Shown here in pieces: positions 17,581-26,221 of a stretch of 62,797 nt of DNA. The notes below the pieces were generated by a model. The model was not told the DNA's origin and did no database searches. It saw only the letters and a list, made by a program, of their open reading frames with translations. Position numbers and translations under genes: made by a program. This DNA comes from PALSA-612 sp046729255 (GTDB lineage: Bacteria; Actinomycetota; Thermoleophilia; Gaiellales; Gaiellaceae), in NCBI GenBank assembly GCA_046729255.1, contig JBKPGF010000031.1, positions 1 through 62,797 of the forward strand, in the 5' to 3' direction. The stretch's first letter is position 1, and the number at the start of each line of letters is the position of its first letter.

Positions 17581-17979
17581 GTGGCGCGAAAGCGCAGTCC
17601 CGCGCGGCTCGTGGTCGCACTCTCCGTCGCGGCGGTGCTCGCCGTGTTCCTGCTCTACACGTCGATCGCGGGCGGCACGACCGCGTCGCTCCGGCCGAGC
17701 CAGCTCACCGCCCACCCGAACGAGAAAGTGCAGCTCGCCGGGCTGGTCATCGGCCCGGTGGCGGGGGACCCGTACAGGGGCGGCATGCGCTTCCGTCTGC
17801 GCGACATCGACGGCAAAGCGGTGGTGCCCGTCGTCTACACGGGCACGAAGCCGGATCTCTTCCGTCCGGGACGACACGTGTACCTCAAGGGGCGGCTGCA
17901 GCAGGGCACGTTCGTCGGCGAGCGCAACTCGCTCGTGACGAAGTGCCCGTCGAAGTACGTCCCCAAGAAGAACACTTAG
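17581..17979 (+). CDS. ccmE: Cytochrome c maturation heme chaperone CcmE, CxxxY variant
   Basis: CcmE carries heme on the outer face of the membrane to the CcmF ligase. The 132-residue protein has one N-terminal membrane anchor (residues 9-27) and the OB-fold typical of CcmE (LAGLVIGPVAG, RFRLRDIDGK, VVYTGTKPDLFRPGRHVYLKG). The heme-attachment motif, normally HxxxY, reads KCPSKYVP, so Cys122 replaces the His and Tyr126 is kept. Cys-type CcmE proteins are known from archaea and some sulfate reducers as a variant System I. The start is GTG 17581, with MARKRSPARL as the cytoplasmic tail. It is followed four bases later by ccmF. Confidence 0.9.
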   Translation: MARKRSPARLVVALSVAAVLAVFLLYTSIAGGTTASLRPSQLTAHPNEKVQLAGLVIGPVAGDPYRGGMRFRLRDIDGKAVVPVVYTGTKPDLFRPGRHVYLKGRLQQGTFVGERNSLVTKCPSKYVPKKNT

Positions 17980-17983
17980 GCAC

Positions 17984-19975
17984 ATGGCGGAACTCGGGCG
18001 CGCAGCGCTCATCGTCTGCTTCGGGCTCTCGATCTACGCGCTCGGGGCGGGCTCGCTCGCTGCGTACGAGGGCCGGCGCCGCCTCGCCGCGTCGGCGCAG
18101 AACGCGCTCGTAGCTGCCTTCGCGGCCGCGGCCGTCGCGTCCGGCGTGCTCATCACCGCCCTCGTCAGGCACGACTTCTCGTTCGTCTACGTCTCCGACT
18201 TCACGAGCGAGAAGCTGCCGCTCGGCTACACACTGTCCGCGTTCTGGGGCGGGCAGGCGGGGTCGCTGCTGCTCTGGCTGCTCGTCCTCACGGGAATGAC
18301 CACCGCCGCGGTGCTCTTCAACCGCTACGCGGGACGCGAGGTGATCGCCTGGGCAGTACCGGTGCTGGGGCTCGTCGCGGCCTTCTTCTCGTTCCTGCTC
18401 GTCGCCGTCGCGACTCCCTTCGAGACGCAGACTGCGCCTGCAGACGGCGCGGGGCTGAACCCGAGCCTCCAGAACCCCTACATGGTCGCTCACCCGCCGA
18501 TGCTCTATCTCGGCTACGTCGGCCTGACGATCCCGTTCGCGTTCGCCATCGGCGCGCTGCTCGCCGGCCGCACCGACGAGCGGTGGATCGTTGCCACACG
18601 CCGGTGGACGCTTGCCGCCTGGGCGTTCCTCGGGTTCGGCCAGCTCCTCGGTGCCCACTGGGCGTACGTCGAGGTCGGGTGGGGGGGCTACTACGCGTGG
18701 GACCCGGTCGAGAACGCGGCGCTCATGCCGTGGCTGGCCGCCACCGCCTTCCTGCACTCGGTCATGGTGCAGGAGAAGAAGGGGATGCTGAAGGTCTGGA
18801 ACGTCCTGCTCGTGATCCTCGCCTTCTGCCTCGCGATCTTCGGGACGTTCCTCACGCGTTCGGGGATCGTCAACTCCATCCACTCGTTCACGCAGAGCTC
18901 GATCGGGCCGTGGTTCCTCGGCTTCATCGTCATGGTGACTCTGGGCTCGCTCGCACTCGTCCTCTACCGACTGCCGCTCTTGCGCGCGAAGACGAGACTC
19001 GAGTCGGCGATCTCGCGCGAGGCCGCGTTCCTCTACAACAACCTCCTGCTCGTCGCGCTCTGCTTGACGATTCTCTGGGGGGTCGTCTTCCCGATCGTCT
19101 CCGAGGCGGTGCGCGGCGAGTCCGTCACGGTCGGCCCGCCGTACTTCAACTTCTTCCTGCGCGTCTTCGGGCTGCCCCTCTTGCTGTTGATGGGTATCGG
19201 GCCGCTCATCGCCTGGCGCCGCGCGTCCATCGCATCGCTCAGGCGCACGCTGGCCTGGCCTGCGCTCGTCGCGCTGGTCACGGGAGGTGTGCTCCTCCTC
19301 GTCGGCGCCGGGTCCTCGCTTCCGGGTCTTGTCACGTACACGTTCAGCGCGTTCGTCCTGGCCTCGATCGTGATCGAGTTCGCGAAGGGCACGCAGGCAC
19401 GGAGGGCGCTCACGGGCGGGAGCTGGGCGAAGGCTTTCTCGGGGCTGATCGCCCGAAATCGTCGCCGCTACGGCGGCTACGTCGTTCACGCGGCGATCGT
19501 CCTGCTGGCCGTCGGTGTCGCCGGCTCGTCGGTGTACCAGACGATCCGCGAGGCAAAGCTCTCGCCGGGTCAGTCGATGGAGGCGGCCGGCTACACGATC
19601 ACCTACCGCGAGCTGACGTCCGAGGCGCGGTCGAACCACACGGCCGTGCGCGCGCACGTCGACGTCTCCCGTGACGGCGAGCTCGTGTCGCGACTCGAGC
19701 CGGGAAAGAACCGCTATGCCGCCGAGCAGCAGGTCTCGAGCGAGATGGCGATCTACACGAGCTGGCTGCGCGCCGAGGACGTCGACGTCATCGCCGACCA
19801 GATCAACCCCGACCAGAGCGTGCACTTCAAGGTGTTCGTCAAGCCGCTCGTCAACCTCATCTGGCTGGCCGGCTTCGTGTTCGTCGGAGGAGCGCTGATC
19901 GCGCTGTGGCCGGATGCTCGCGAGAGCCGCCGCTTCGCCGAGCGCTACGAGCGCGCCGTGGGGGTGAGGGCATGA
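17984..19975 (+). CDS. ccmF: Cytochrome c heme lyase subunit CcmF
   Basis: CcmF attaches heme from CcmE to apocytochrome c. The 663-residue polytopic protein has the heme-handling WWD signature WGGYYAWDPVENAALMPWLA near residues 230-250, flanked by conserved His-containing segments (HPPMLYLGYVG and TAFLHSVMVQE), and a large extracytoplasmic domain near the C-terminus (residues about 510-620). About a dozen membrane segments are visible. The length is normal. The ATG lies four bases after the ccmE stop region, and the TGA overlaps the next ATG (19972-19975). The ccmABCD genes are not in this window. Confidence 0.95.
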   Translation: MAELGRAALIVCFGLSIYALGAGSLAAYEGRRRLAASAQNALVAAFAAAAVASGVLITALVRHDFSFVYVSDFTSEKLPLGYTLSAFWGGQAGSLLLWLLVLTGMTTAAVLFNRYAGREVIAWAVPVLGLVAAFFSFLLVAVATPFETQTAPADGAGLNPSLQNPYMVAHPPMLYLGYVGLTIPFAFAIGALLAGRTDERWIVATRRWTLAAWAFLGFGQLLGAHWAYVEVGWGGYYAWDPVENAALMPWLAATAFLHSVMVQEKKGMLKVWNVLLVILAFCLAIFGTFLTRSGIVNSIHSFTQSSIGPWFLGFIVMVTLGSLALVLYRLPLLRAKTRLESAISREAAFLYNNLLLVALCLTILWGVVFPIVSEAVRGESVTVGPPYFNFFLRVFGLPLLLLMGIGPLIAWRRASIASLRRTLAWPALVALVTGGVLLLVGAGSSLPGLVTYTFSAFVLASIVIEFAKGTQARRALTGGSWAKAFSGLIARNRRRYGGYVVHAAIVLLAVGVAGSSVYQTIREAKLSPGQSMEAAGYTITYRELTSEARSNHTAVRAHVDVSRDGELVSRLEPGKNRYAAEQQVSSEMAIYTSWLRAEDVDVIADQINPDQSVHFKVFVKPLVNLIWLAGFVFVGGALIALWPDARESRRFAERYERAVGVRA

Positions 19976-20265
19976 GCACCTGGGCGCTGCTCCTCGGCGG
20001 TCTGCTCGCCGCCGCCTGTGCGATCTACGTCGCACGGCCGTTTCTCCGTGAGCCGGCGGTGAGCACCGCGGACGATCGGCTGAGCCCGCTCGACGACCGA
20101 GGTCGCGCGCGGCTCGCGCTCGTGGAGGAGCGCGATCGCGCGCTCGACGCCCTCAAGGAGCTCGAGCTCGACCATCGCACGGGCAAGGTGTCCGACGAGG
20201 ACTACCGCGCGCTCGTCGCGCCGCTGCGGGCAGAGGCGGCCCGGGCGATGAAGGCGCTCGAGTAA
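19972..20265 (+). CDS. CcmI-like membrane-anchored protein
   Basis: The 97-residue product has one N-terminal membrane segment (LLLGGLLAAACAIYVARPFL) followed by a helical region with the ERDRALDALKELELDHRTGKVSDEDY pattern of the CcmI N-terminal module. It lacks the TPR domain of full CcmI, and such short forms are common in non-proteobacterial ccm operons. The start at 19972 overlaps the ccmF stop (ATGA). It probably helps present apocytochrome to CcmF, inferred from family and operon. Confidence 0.75.
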   Translation: MSTWALLLGGLLAAACAIYVARPFLREPAVSTADDRLSPLDDRGRARLALVEERDRALDALKELELDHRTGKVSDEDYRALVAPLRAEAARAMKALE

Positions 20266-20317
20266 CGCGTTGTAACCACGGGGGAGGGGTCGCCCAGCCT
20301 CCGGCGAACGTCGCCGC

Positions 20318-21499
20318 ATGGTCCGCCGAGCGGCTCTCGTGCTCATGCTCGCCGTCGTCGCGGCCGCGCCAGCAGGTGCCGACACGATCATCGAGCGCAA
20401 GCAGTCTGTCGACGCGCGCATCGCAGCGCTCGGCGAGCGGGTGGCGGCCAACCAGCGCAAGGAGGAGTCGCTGCGCGCCGACGTGGAGGCGGTCTCGTCC
20501 GAGATCCGCGCACTCGCCCAGCGTGTGGACGACATCTCGGCAGACCTCGACTCCCTGGAGCACGAGCTCGATCTGCGCCGCGAGCGGCTCCGCCAGCTGA
20601 ACGAGCTCTTCCGGCTCCAGACCGAGCGGCTGAAGCTGCTGAGGCGACAGCATGCGATCGCCCTGCGTCGCCTGGGAGATCGCGTCGACAGCCTCTACCG
20701 CCAGGACCGACCCGACACGCTCTCGCTCCTGCTGTCCTCCACGAGCTTCGCGGACGCGCTGGACGTCTTCGACTATCTCCAGCGCATCGCCGACTCGGAC
20801 CGGCGCATCGCGAACGAGGTGGGCGCCGCCAAGAACCGCATGCGGGCACAGCGCGAGGAGACGCGAGCCACGCGGAAGCGGCACCGCCAGGAGACGCGGG
20901 TCGTCGCCGTGCGGGTGGCGCAGGCGCGCGCGCTCCGCGACAGGCTCGCGGCCTCGCAGAGCGGACTCGTGGCCGCGCAGGCACAGCGTCAGCAGGATCT
21001 AGCCGAGCTGACCGCCGCCGAGCGAGATGACCTTGCGGAGATGGATGCGCTCCAGGCGGTGAGCGCGACGCTCGCCGCGAAGATCCAGGCTGCTCAGGCG
21101 GCCGCGGGCACGACTAGTGGCTCGCCGTCCGCTTCAGGCTTCATCTGGCCGGTGCTAGGGCCTGTGACGAGTCCCTTCGGCTGGCGCTGGGGACGGATGC
21201 ACGAAGGCATCGACATCGCCGCCGCATCGGGCACTCCCATCGGGGCCTCGGCCGCAGGCACGGTCATATATGCGGGCTGGTTGGGGGGCTACGGCAACGT
21301 CGTCGTCATCGACCACGGAGGCGGGATCTCGACGACCTACGGACACCAGTCGAGCCTCGCCGTCGGCAACGGCTCGTACGTCGCGCAGGGGCAGACCATC
21401 GGCTACGTCGGTTCGACCGGGCACTCGACCGGCCCGCACCTGCACTTCGAAGTGCGTCTCAACGGCGTGCCGCAGGACCCGCTCGGCTATCTGTCCTAG
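20318..21499 (+). CDS. Secreted M23 (LytM) peptidase with coiled coil
   Basis: The 393-residue protein has a signal peptide (MVRRAALVLMLAVVAAAPAGA), a long coiled coil over residues about 25-250 (repeated Arg/Leu/Glu heptads such as SLEHELDLRRERLRQLNELF), a short Ser-rich linker, and a C-terminal LytM zinc-peptidase domain. The metal ligands are in HEGID (His295, Asp299) and HLHF (His374, His376). This EnvC/NlpD-like layout usually either cleaves peptidoglycan cross-links or activates amidases at division. All zinc ligands are present, so it may be active. It ends overlapping the convergent hpt gene by four bases. Confidence 0.92.
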   Translation: MVRRAALVLMLAVVAAAPAGADTIIERKQSVDARIAALGERVAANQRKEESLRADVEAVSSEIRALAQRVDDISADLDSLEHELDLRRERLRQLNELFRLQTERLKLLRRQHAIALRRLGDRVDSLYRQDRPDTLSLLLSSTSFADALDVFDYLQRIADSDRRIANEVGAAKNRMRAQREETRATRKRHRQETRVVAVRVAQARALRDRLAASQSGLVAAQAQRQQDLAELTAAERDDLAEMDALQAVSATLAAKIQAAQAAAGTTSGSPSASGFIWPVLGPVTSPFGWRWGRMHEGIDIAAASGTPIGASAAGTVIYAGWLGGYGNVVVIDHGGGISTTYGHQSSLAVGNGSYVAQGQTIGYVGSTGHSTGPHLHFEVRLNGVPQDPLGYLS

Positions 21500-21972
21500 A
21501 GGCTCGCGAGGTGAAGGTCGGGCAAATTCCGGTAGAGCTCGTCGAGATCGAAGCCGTAGCCGACGAAGAACTCGTCGGGCGCAGTGAAGCCGACGTAGCG
21601 GACAGGCAGGTCGTCGACGAGGCGCCGGTATGGCCGGTCGAGCAGCGTGACGACTGCCAGCGAGCGCGGTGAGCGGAGCCCGAAGGACTTCGTCAGGTAG
21701 TTCAGCGTCAGCCCGGTGTCGACGACGTCTTCGACGACGAGGACGTCGCGGTCGAGAATGTCCGCGTCGAGGTCCTTCAGCAGCCGTACGGCAGTCTCTC
21801 CGCCTGTCGACCGGCCGCCGTAGCCGGCGAGCTCGACGAAATCGACACGGTGGACGATCGGCAGTGCTCGCGAGAGATCCGCGAGGAACATGAAGCTCGC
21901 CTTGAGCGCCGCGACGAGCACGGGTTCCCGCCCGACGTAGTCGGCCGCGATCTCCGCGCCGAGCTCCTGCAC
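21496..21972 (-). CDS. hpt: Hypoxanthine phosphoribosyltransferase, start codon unclear
   Basis: This enzyme salvages hypoxanthine and guanine to IMP and GMP. The visible 158 residues contain the PRPP-binding signature VLVVEDVVDTGLTLNYL and family segments LVAALKASFMFLADLSRAL, SFGLRSPRSLAVVTLLDRP and DEFFVGYGFDLDELYRNLP. The first possible start in frame is GTG 21972, but family homology clearly continues upstream in the same frame (RIGDVYLSAEEIHARVQEL, about 21973-22016). No ATG, GTG or TTG exists in that frame for at least another 240 bases. The true start may be a non-standard codon, or the start was lost by mutation or sequence error. Confidence 0.88.
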   Translation of the reverse strand: MQELGAEIAADYVGREPVLVAALKASFMFLADLSRALPIVHRVDFVELAGYGGRSTGGETAVRLLKDLDADILDRDVLVVEDVVDTGLTLNYLTKSFGLRSPRSLAVVTLLDRPYRRLVDDLPVRYVGFTAPDEFFVGYGFDLDELYRNLPDLHLASL

Positions 21973-22049
21973 GCGCGCATGGATCTCCTCGGCGGAGAGG
22001 TAGACATCGCCGATGCGAGGATCGGCGTGCGGGGCGCTCTCGAGGGGCG

Positions 22050-22418
22050 CTAGCTGGCTAGATCGAGTCGGTATCGCTGGGCGAGGCGTTCGATGTCGCG
22101 CTTGTAGAAGAGCTTCACTCGGACGTCCGGATACCGCTCGCGTACCTTCCGCAGCTTCCGGTTCTTGCGGGTGACGAGCGACTGCTTCATCACCGTCACC
22201 TCGATGTAGAGATCCTGCTCCGGCAGGTAGAAGTCGGGCGTGAAAGCCTCGATCACGCGCCCCTCGTCGTCCTCTTCGAGGACGAACGTCCGTGGTTCAT
22301 ACGCCCACGGGATGCGGTAGTAATCGAAGATCTTCGCGCACTCGAGTTCCGCTTCATTGGCGAATTGCGGCGAGCCAGAGCCGGAATATGCCTGGAAATC
22401 GGGGATTTCCGAGAGCAT
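22050..22418 (-). CDS. Small PD-(D/E)xK nuclease-like protein
   Basis: The 122-residue protein shows a core that looks like a PD-(D/E)xK nuclease fold: NEAELECAKIFDYY (N-terminal helix with a Glu), TPDFYLPEQDLYIEVTVMKQ (PD followed by E-x-T), and a basic helix TRKNRKLRKVRERYPD, ending with a strand and a helix as in VSR or TnsA-like domains. The activity is inferred. The ATG at 22418 is seven bases after a TACCCT box, while longer upstream frames are antisense to the carboxypeptidase gene and are not credible. It is followed on the same strand by hpt. Confidence 0.72.
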   Translation of the reverse strand: MLSEIPDFQAYSGSGSPQFANEAELECAKIFDYYRIPWAYEPRTFVLEEDDEGRVIEAFTPDFYLPEQDLYIEVTVMKQSLVTRKNRKLRKVRERYPDVRVKLFYKRDIERLAQRYRLDLAS

Positions 22419-22503
22419 CGCTGGAAGGGTAGCAACCGGTCCGGACACCCCATGAGGGGCGACGTGGTAGAAGGCTGACCAGGGATCCTTCGAAGGGAGA
22501 GCG

Positions 22504-24012
22504 ATGAAGCGGGCATACGACGAGCTGAAAACCCGGCTGGCGGAGGTCGTCGACCTCGGCGGCGCGGCCGCCGTGCTGGGCTGGGACCACCGGACGATGA
22601 TGCCCCGCAACGGCGCCGTCGCCCGTTCCGAGCAGCTGGGGACGCTCTCGAAGCTCATGCACACGATGTTCGTCTCGCCCGAGATCGGGCAGCTGCTCGA
22701 CCAGGCCGGGCCGTGGGCGGAGAAGCAAGGCTATGACTCGCTCGAAGCGAGCTTCGTGCGCGTCGTCCGCCGTGACTACGACAAGCTCATCCGCGTTCCC
22801 CCCGAGCTTTCCGCCGAGCTCGCTCGAACGTCGGCGATCGCCGAGCCCGTGTGGCAGGAGGCTCGCAAGGCCTCCGACTGGGCGATGTTCCAGCCGCATC
22901 TCGAGAAGGTGATCGAGCTCCGGCGGCAGTACGTCGACTGCTTCGCGCCCGCCGACGAGGACTACGACCACCTGCTCGATATCTACGAGCCCGGCATGAA
23001 GACGGCCGAGGTGCGGGCAGTGTTCGACGAGCTGAAGGCAGGGCTCGTGCCGCTCATCGCTGACGTCGCAGACCGCGCCGATGCCGTTGACGACTCGTTC
23101 CTCACGGGCGACTTCCCGATCGACGCCCAGAAGCACGTCGAGGGCACGATCCTCGCCGACTTCGGCTTCACCAAGGACTCGTGGCGCCTGGACGAGACGG
23201 TTCACCCGTTCGCCACGCGCTCGGGCATGGACGACATTCGGCTGACGACGAAGCACCTGCCGGACAGCCTCAGCTCGATCTTCTCGTCGATGCACGAGTT
23301 CGGTCACGGCATCTACGAGTACGGCGGCGACAGGGCTTTCGCGCGCACACTGCTGGCCCGCGGCGCATCGCTCGGCTTCCACGAGTCGCAAAGCCGCATG
23401 TGGGAAAACCTCGTCGGCCGGAGCCGCCCCTTCTGGCAGCACTACTACCCGCTCGTGCAGGAGGCGTTCTCGTCGCAGCTGAACGGCGTCGATGCGGAGG
23501 GCTTCTATCGCGCGGTGAACCGCGTGCGGCCGTCGCTCATCCGCATCGAGGCGGACGAGGCGACCTACAACCTCCACATCATCCTCCGCTTCGAGCTGGA
23601 GCAGGAGATGATCACCGGACGCCTGGCCGCCGCGGACATCCCCGAGGCCTGGGACGCGAAGATGATGGACTACCTCGGCGTCGAGGTGCCCGACGTCGCC
23701 GACGGTGCCCTCCAGGACACGCACTGGGCCGGCGGCTCGATCGGCTACTTCTCGACGTATGCGCTCGGCAACGTCGTCTCCGCGCAGCTCTGGCAGCGAA
23801 TCTCGAAGGAGATTCCGGACGTGTACGACCAGATCGGTCGCGGCGAGTTCGGCCAGCTACGCGAGTGGCTGCGCGAGCACATTCATCAGCACGGGCGGAA
23901 GTACATGCCGCAGGAGCTGCTGCAGCGCGTAACGGGCGAGAAGATGGACCCGAAGCCGCTGGTCGCATACCTCCGGCGAAAGCTGGGCGAGATCTACGAG
24001 CTCGATTCGTAG
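22504..24012 (+). CDS. M32 family carboxypeptidase (Taq type)
   Basis: The 502-residue zinc carboxypeptidase has the HEFGH motif (His264, Glu265, His268) in SSMHEFGHGIYEYG, and the family segments AAAVLGWDHRTMMP, HPFATRSGMDDIRLTT, SLGFHESQSRMWEN and ALGNVVSAQLW. M32 enzymes remove C-terminal residues from peptides. Length is standard. The start ATG is preceded by AAGGGAGAGCG as a ribosome site, matching MKRAYDELKTRLAEV as the usual N-terminus. It is divergent from the nuclease-like gene, and the next gene begins nine bases after its stop. Confidence 0.94.
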   Translation: MKRAYDELKTRLAEVVDLGGAAAVLGWDHRTMMPRNGAVARSEQLGTLSKLMHTMFVSPEIGQLLDQAGPWAEKQGYDSLEASFVRVVRRDYDKLIRVPPELSAELARTSAIAEPVWQEARKASDWAMFQPHLEKVIELRRQYVDCFAPADEDYDHLLDIYEPGMKTAEVRAVFDELKAGLVPLIADVADRADAVDDSFLTGDFPIDAQKHVEGTILADFGFTKDSWRLDETVHPFATRSGMDDIRLTTKHLPDSLSSIFSSMHEFGHGIYEYGGDRAFARTLLARGASLGFHESQSRMWENLVGRSRPFWQHYYPLVQEAFSSQLNGVDAEGFYRAVNRVRPSLIRIEADEATYNLHIILRFELEQEMITGRLAAADIPEAWDAKMMDYLGVEVPDVADGALQDTHWAGGSIGYFSTYALGNVVSAQLWQRISKEIPDVYDQIGRGEFGQLREWLREHIHQHGRKYMPQELLQRVTGEKMDPKPLVAYLRRKLGEIYELDS

Positions 24013-24015
24013 ACT
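24010..24015 (+). promoter_or_regulatory. -10 box for the metallophosphoesterase gene
   Basis: TAGACT overlaps the carboxypeptidase stop codon and lies six bases before the ATG at 24022. Confidence 0.5.
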
Positions 24016-24021
24016 TCCGGG

Positions 24022-24825
24022 ATGGCGGGCGGCGTGGAACGTCCCTTCCGGATCGCGCACATCTCCGACGTTCACTGCGGCGGTCCGTACTTCGTGCCCA
24101 CGCTGCTCGAGCGGGCGATCGCCGAGATCAACGACTGGCACCCGGACCTCGTCGTCTGCTGCGGCGACCTGACGACGTTCGGCTACAAGCCGGAGTTCGC
24201 CGAGGCGCGGGCGTATCTCGACCGGATCGCGTGCGAGTCGTTCGTCGTCATCCCGGGCAACCACGACTCGCGCAACGTCGGCTACGTCCACTTCGAGGAG
24301 TTCTTCGGCGAACGGAACTCCGTATTGCAGGTGGGCAACGTCACCGTCGTCGCCGTCGACTCGACGGAGCCCGACCTCGACCACGGGCGTATCGGCCGCG
24401 GCCGCTACGAGTGGATCGAGGAGCAGTTCTCGACCGCCGCCGAACTACGTGTGTTCGTGCTCCACCATCACCTGCTGCCCGTGCCGGGAACGGGCCGCGA
24501 GCGGAACATCGTCTACGACGCGGGCGACGCCATCGAGTGCCTGCAGCGCTCAGGGGTCGATCTCGTGCTCAGTGGCCACAAGCACGTGCCGTATGCATGG
24601 CGTCTCGAGGACATGTTCATCGTCAACACCGGCACCGTCTCGACCCTTCGCCTCCGCGGCAACACGCGACCCTGTTACAACGTCATCGAGGTGGACGGCG
24701 AGCACGTCGAGGTGCGGCGCCGCTATCCCTACCACGGCGAGGAGCTCATGATCCGCTTCTCGACGCAGACGCTCGACTACGAGAAGTCGACCGAAGAGAT
24801 AGAGGAGGAGGTCGGCGCGCCGTGA
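24022..24825 (+). CDS. Calcineurin-like metallophosphoesterase (CpdA-type)
   Basis: The 267-residue protein has the full set of metallophosphoesterase motifs in order: ISDVHCGG (Asp/His), VVCCGDLTTFG (GD), VIPGNHDSRN (GNHD), VLHHHLLPVP (His), and LSGHKHVPYAW (GHxH). Members of this branch act on cyclic nucleotides or other phosphodiesters. The gene lies 166 bases upstream of the cyclic diphosphoglycerate genes on the same strand, which makes a role in turnover of that compound conceivable but unproved. The ATG matches the family N-terminus. Confidence 0.88.
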   Translation: MAGGVERPFRIAHISDVHCGGPYFVPTLLERAIAEINDWHPDLVVCCGDLTTFGYKPEFAEARAYLDRIACESFVVIPGNHDSRNVGYVHFEEFFGERNSVLQVGNVTVVAVDSTEPDLDHGRIGRGRYEWIEEQFSTAAELRVFVLHHHLLPVPGTGRERNIVYDAGDAIECLQRSGVDLVLSGHKHVPYAWRLEDMFIVNTGTVSTLRLRGNTRPCYNVIEVDGEHVEVRRRYPYHGEELMIRFSTQTLDYEKSTEEIEEEVGAP

Positions 24826-24991
24826 TCCTCGCGTCCCTGGTCGGCTCGAGCTATGGCCGGGTGGAGCCCGGCCCCGCCGAGCCTGTCGCCGCTGGCTGCA
24901 GGATCCGGCGCTCGCGGCGCTTGGCCGTATTTGAATACTGTCCTTCGCGCCGCTCGCTTGCCTCCTTTGCCAGCGCCGGCCCAGGAACGCG

Positions 24992-26221
24992 ATGAGGGCA
25001 GTGGCGCTCATCGACGGCGAGCACTACGCGGACGTCGTCCGCTCCGCGCTCACCGAGCTGCCGTACGAGTTCGTTGCCGCCGTGGTCGTCGGAGGTGTCG
25101 AGAAGCTGCGGGGTGGGGAGGAGTACGGCGTGCCGATCGTCCAAGACCTCGAGTCCGCCCTGGCGTACGAGCCTGAGGTCGCCGTCGACCTCTCGGACGA
25201 GCCGGTGCTGACGCCGGAAGGTCGCCTCGAGCTCGCCTCCCGTTCGCTTGCGCTAGGGCTGCGCTACCTCGGTCCGGACTTCGACTTCGAACCGCCCAGC
25301 TACGAGCCCTTTACGCTGCCTTCGCTGGCCGTCATCGGCACGGGCAAGCGCATCGGCAAAACGGCCCTCACAGGCCAGCTGGCCCGTGCGCTATCGGGCG
25401 ACCGCGACGTCGTCGTCGTCGCAATGGGCCGCGGCGGTCCGGCTGAGCCCGAGCTGATCGAGGTGACACCGACGCTCGACAGCCTGCTCGAGCTGTCCCG
25501 ATCCGGTCGACATGCCGCTTCCGACCACCTGGAGACAGCGGCGCTCGCCGGCGTGCGCACCATCGGCTGCCGGCGCTGCGGCGGCGGCCTCGCCGGTCAG
25601 GTTGCGACCTCGAACATCGCCGAGGGCGCGCGCTTGGCAGAGGAGCTCGCTCCCGAGCTCGTCGTCTTCGACGGCAGCGGAGCGGCCGTTCCACCGGTTG
25701 CGACCGACCGCCGCATCCTCGTCACCTCGGGAGCACGGGACGTCCGTGCCGGGCTCAACGCCTACCGCGTGCTCGTCTCCGACCTCGTCGTGGCGATCGG
25801 CGTCGACGAAGCCCAGACATCGGTTATTCGTGGACTGAAGGACATTCCTGTCGTCCGCTGCGAGCTCCGGCTGAAGCCGATGGAGCGGCTCGAAGGACGC
25901 GTGGCGGTGTTCGCGGCGGGGCCGGCGCCGACCGGCCATCTCGAGGCAGACGTCGTCGCGACCTCCGCGAACCTTGCGGATCGCGCTCGCTTGCGCAACG
26001 ATCTCGCCTCCATCGACGCCGAGACCTACATGATCGAGATCAAGGCAGCCGCCATCGATGTCGTCGCCGAGGCCGCGCTCGAGCGCGGTGCCCGGGTCGT
26101 GTTCGCGCGGAACGACGTCGTGTCACTTCCCGGCGAGCCCGACCTCGACTCCGAGCTGCGCGCGCTCGCCGAAGCCGCAGTGGGCTCGGCGGAAGCCTTT
26201 GCCGGCAAGGGGCGAGCATGA
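24992..26221 (+). CDS. cpgS: Cyclic 2,3-diphosphoglycerate synthetase
   Basis: This 409-residue enzyme would close 2,3-diphosphoglycerate into cyclic 2,3-diphosphoglycerate using ATP. It shows the motifs of the archaeal family throughout: DGEHY (8-12), VGGVEKLR (33-40), DLSDEPV (66-72), the P-loop-like GTGKRIGKT (116-124), AMGRGGPAEPELIE (144-157), GCRRCGGG (192-199) and DGSGAAVPPV (227-236), then ELKAAA-like EIKAAAIDVV near the C-terminus. It is slightly shorter than methanogen enzymes. The ATG at 24992 matches the family N-terminus. Its stop overlaps the next gene (ATGA), which encodes the preceding enzyme in the pathway, strengthening the call. Confidence 0.92.
   Translation: MRAVALIDGEHYADVVRSALTELPYEFVAAVVVGGVEKLRGGEEYGVPIVQDLESALAYEPEVAVDLSDEPVLTPEGRLELASRSLALGLRYLGPDFDFEPPSYEPFTLPSLAVIGTGKRIGKTALTGQLARALSGDRDVVVVAMGRGGPAEPELIEVTPTLDSLLELSRSGRHAASDHLETAALAGVRTIGCRRCGGGLAGQVATSNIAEGARLAEELAPELVVFDGSGAAVPPVATDRRILVTSGARDVRAGLNAYRVLVSDLVVAIGVDEAQTSVIRGLKDIPVVRCELRLKPMERLEGRVAVFAAGPAPTGHLEADVVATSANLADRARLRNDLASIDAETYMIEIKAAAIDVVAEAALERGARVVFARNDVVSLPGEPDLDSELRALAEAAVGSAEAFAGKGRA

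Noticed and set aside
17885..20035. 716-codon minus-strand frame opposite ccmE-ccmF
   Set aside because: Low-complexity Glu/Arg/Asp product that mirrors the codon bias of ccmF; no start signal and no homology.
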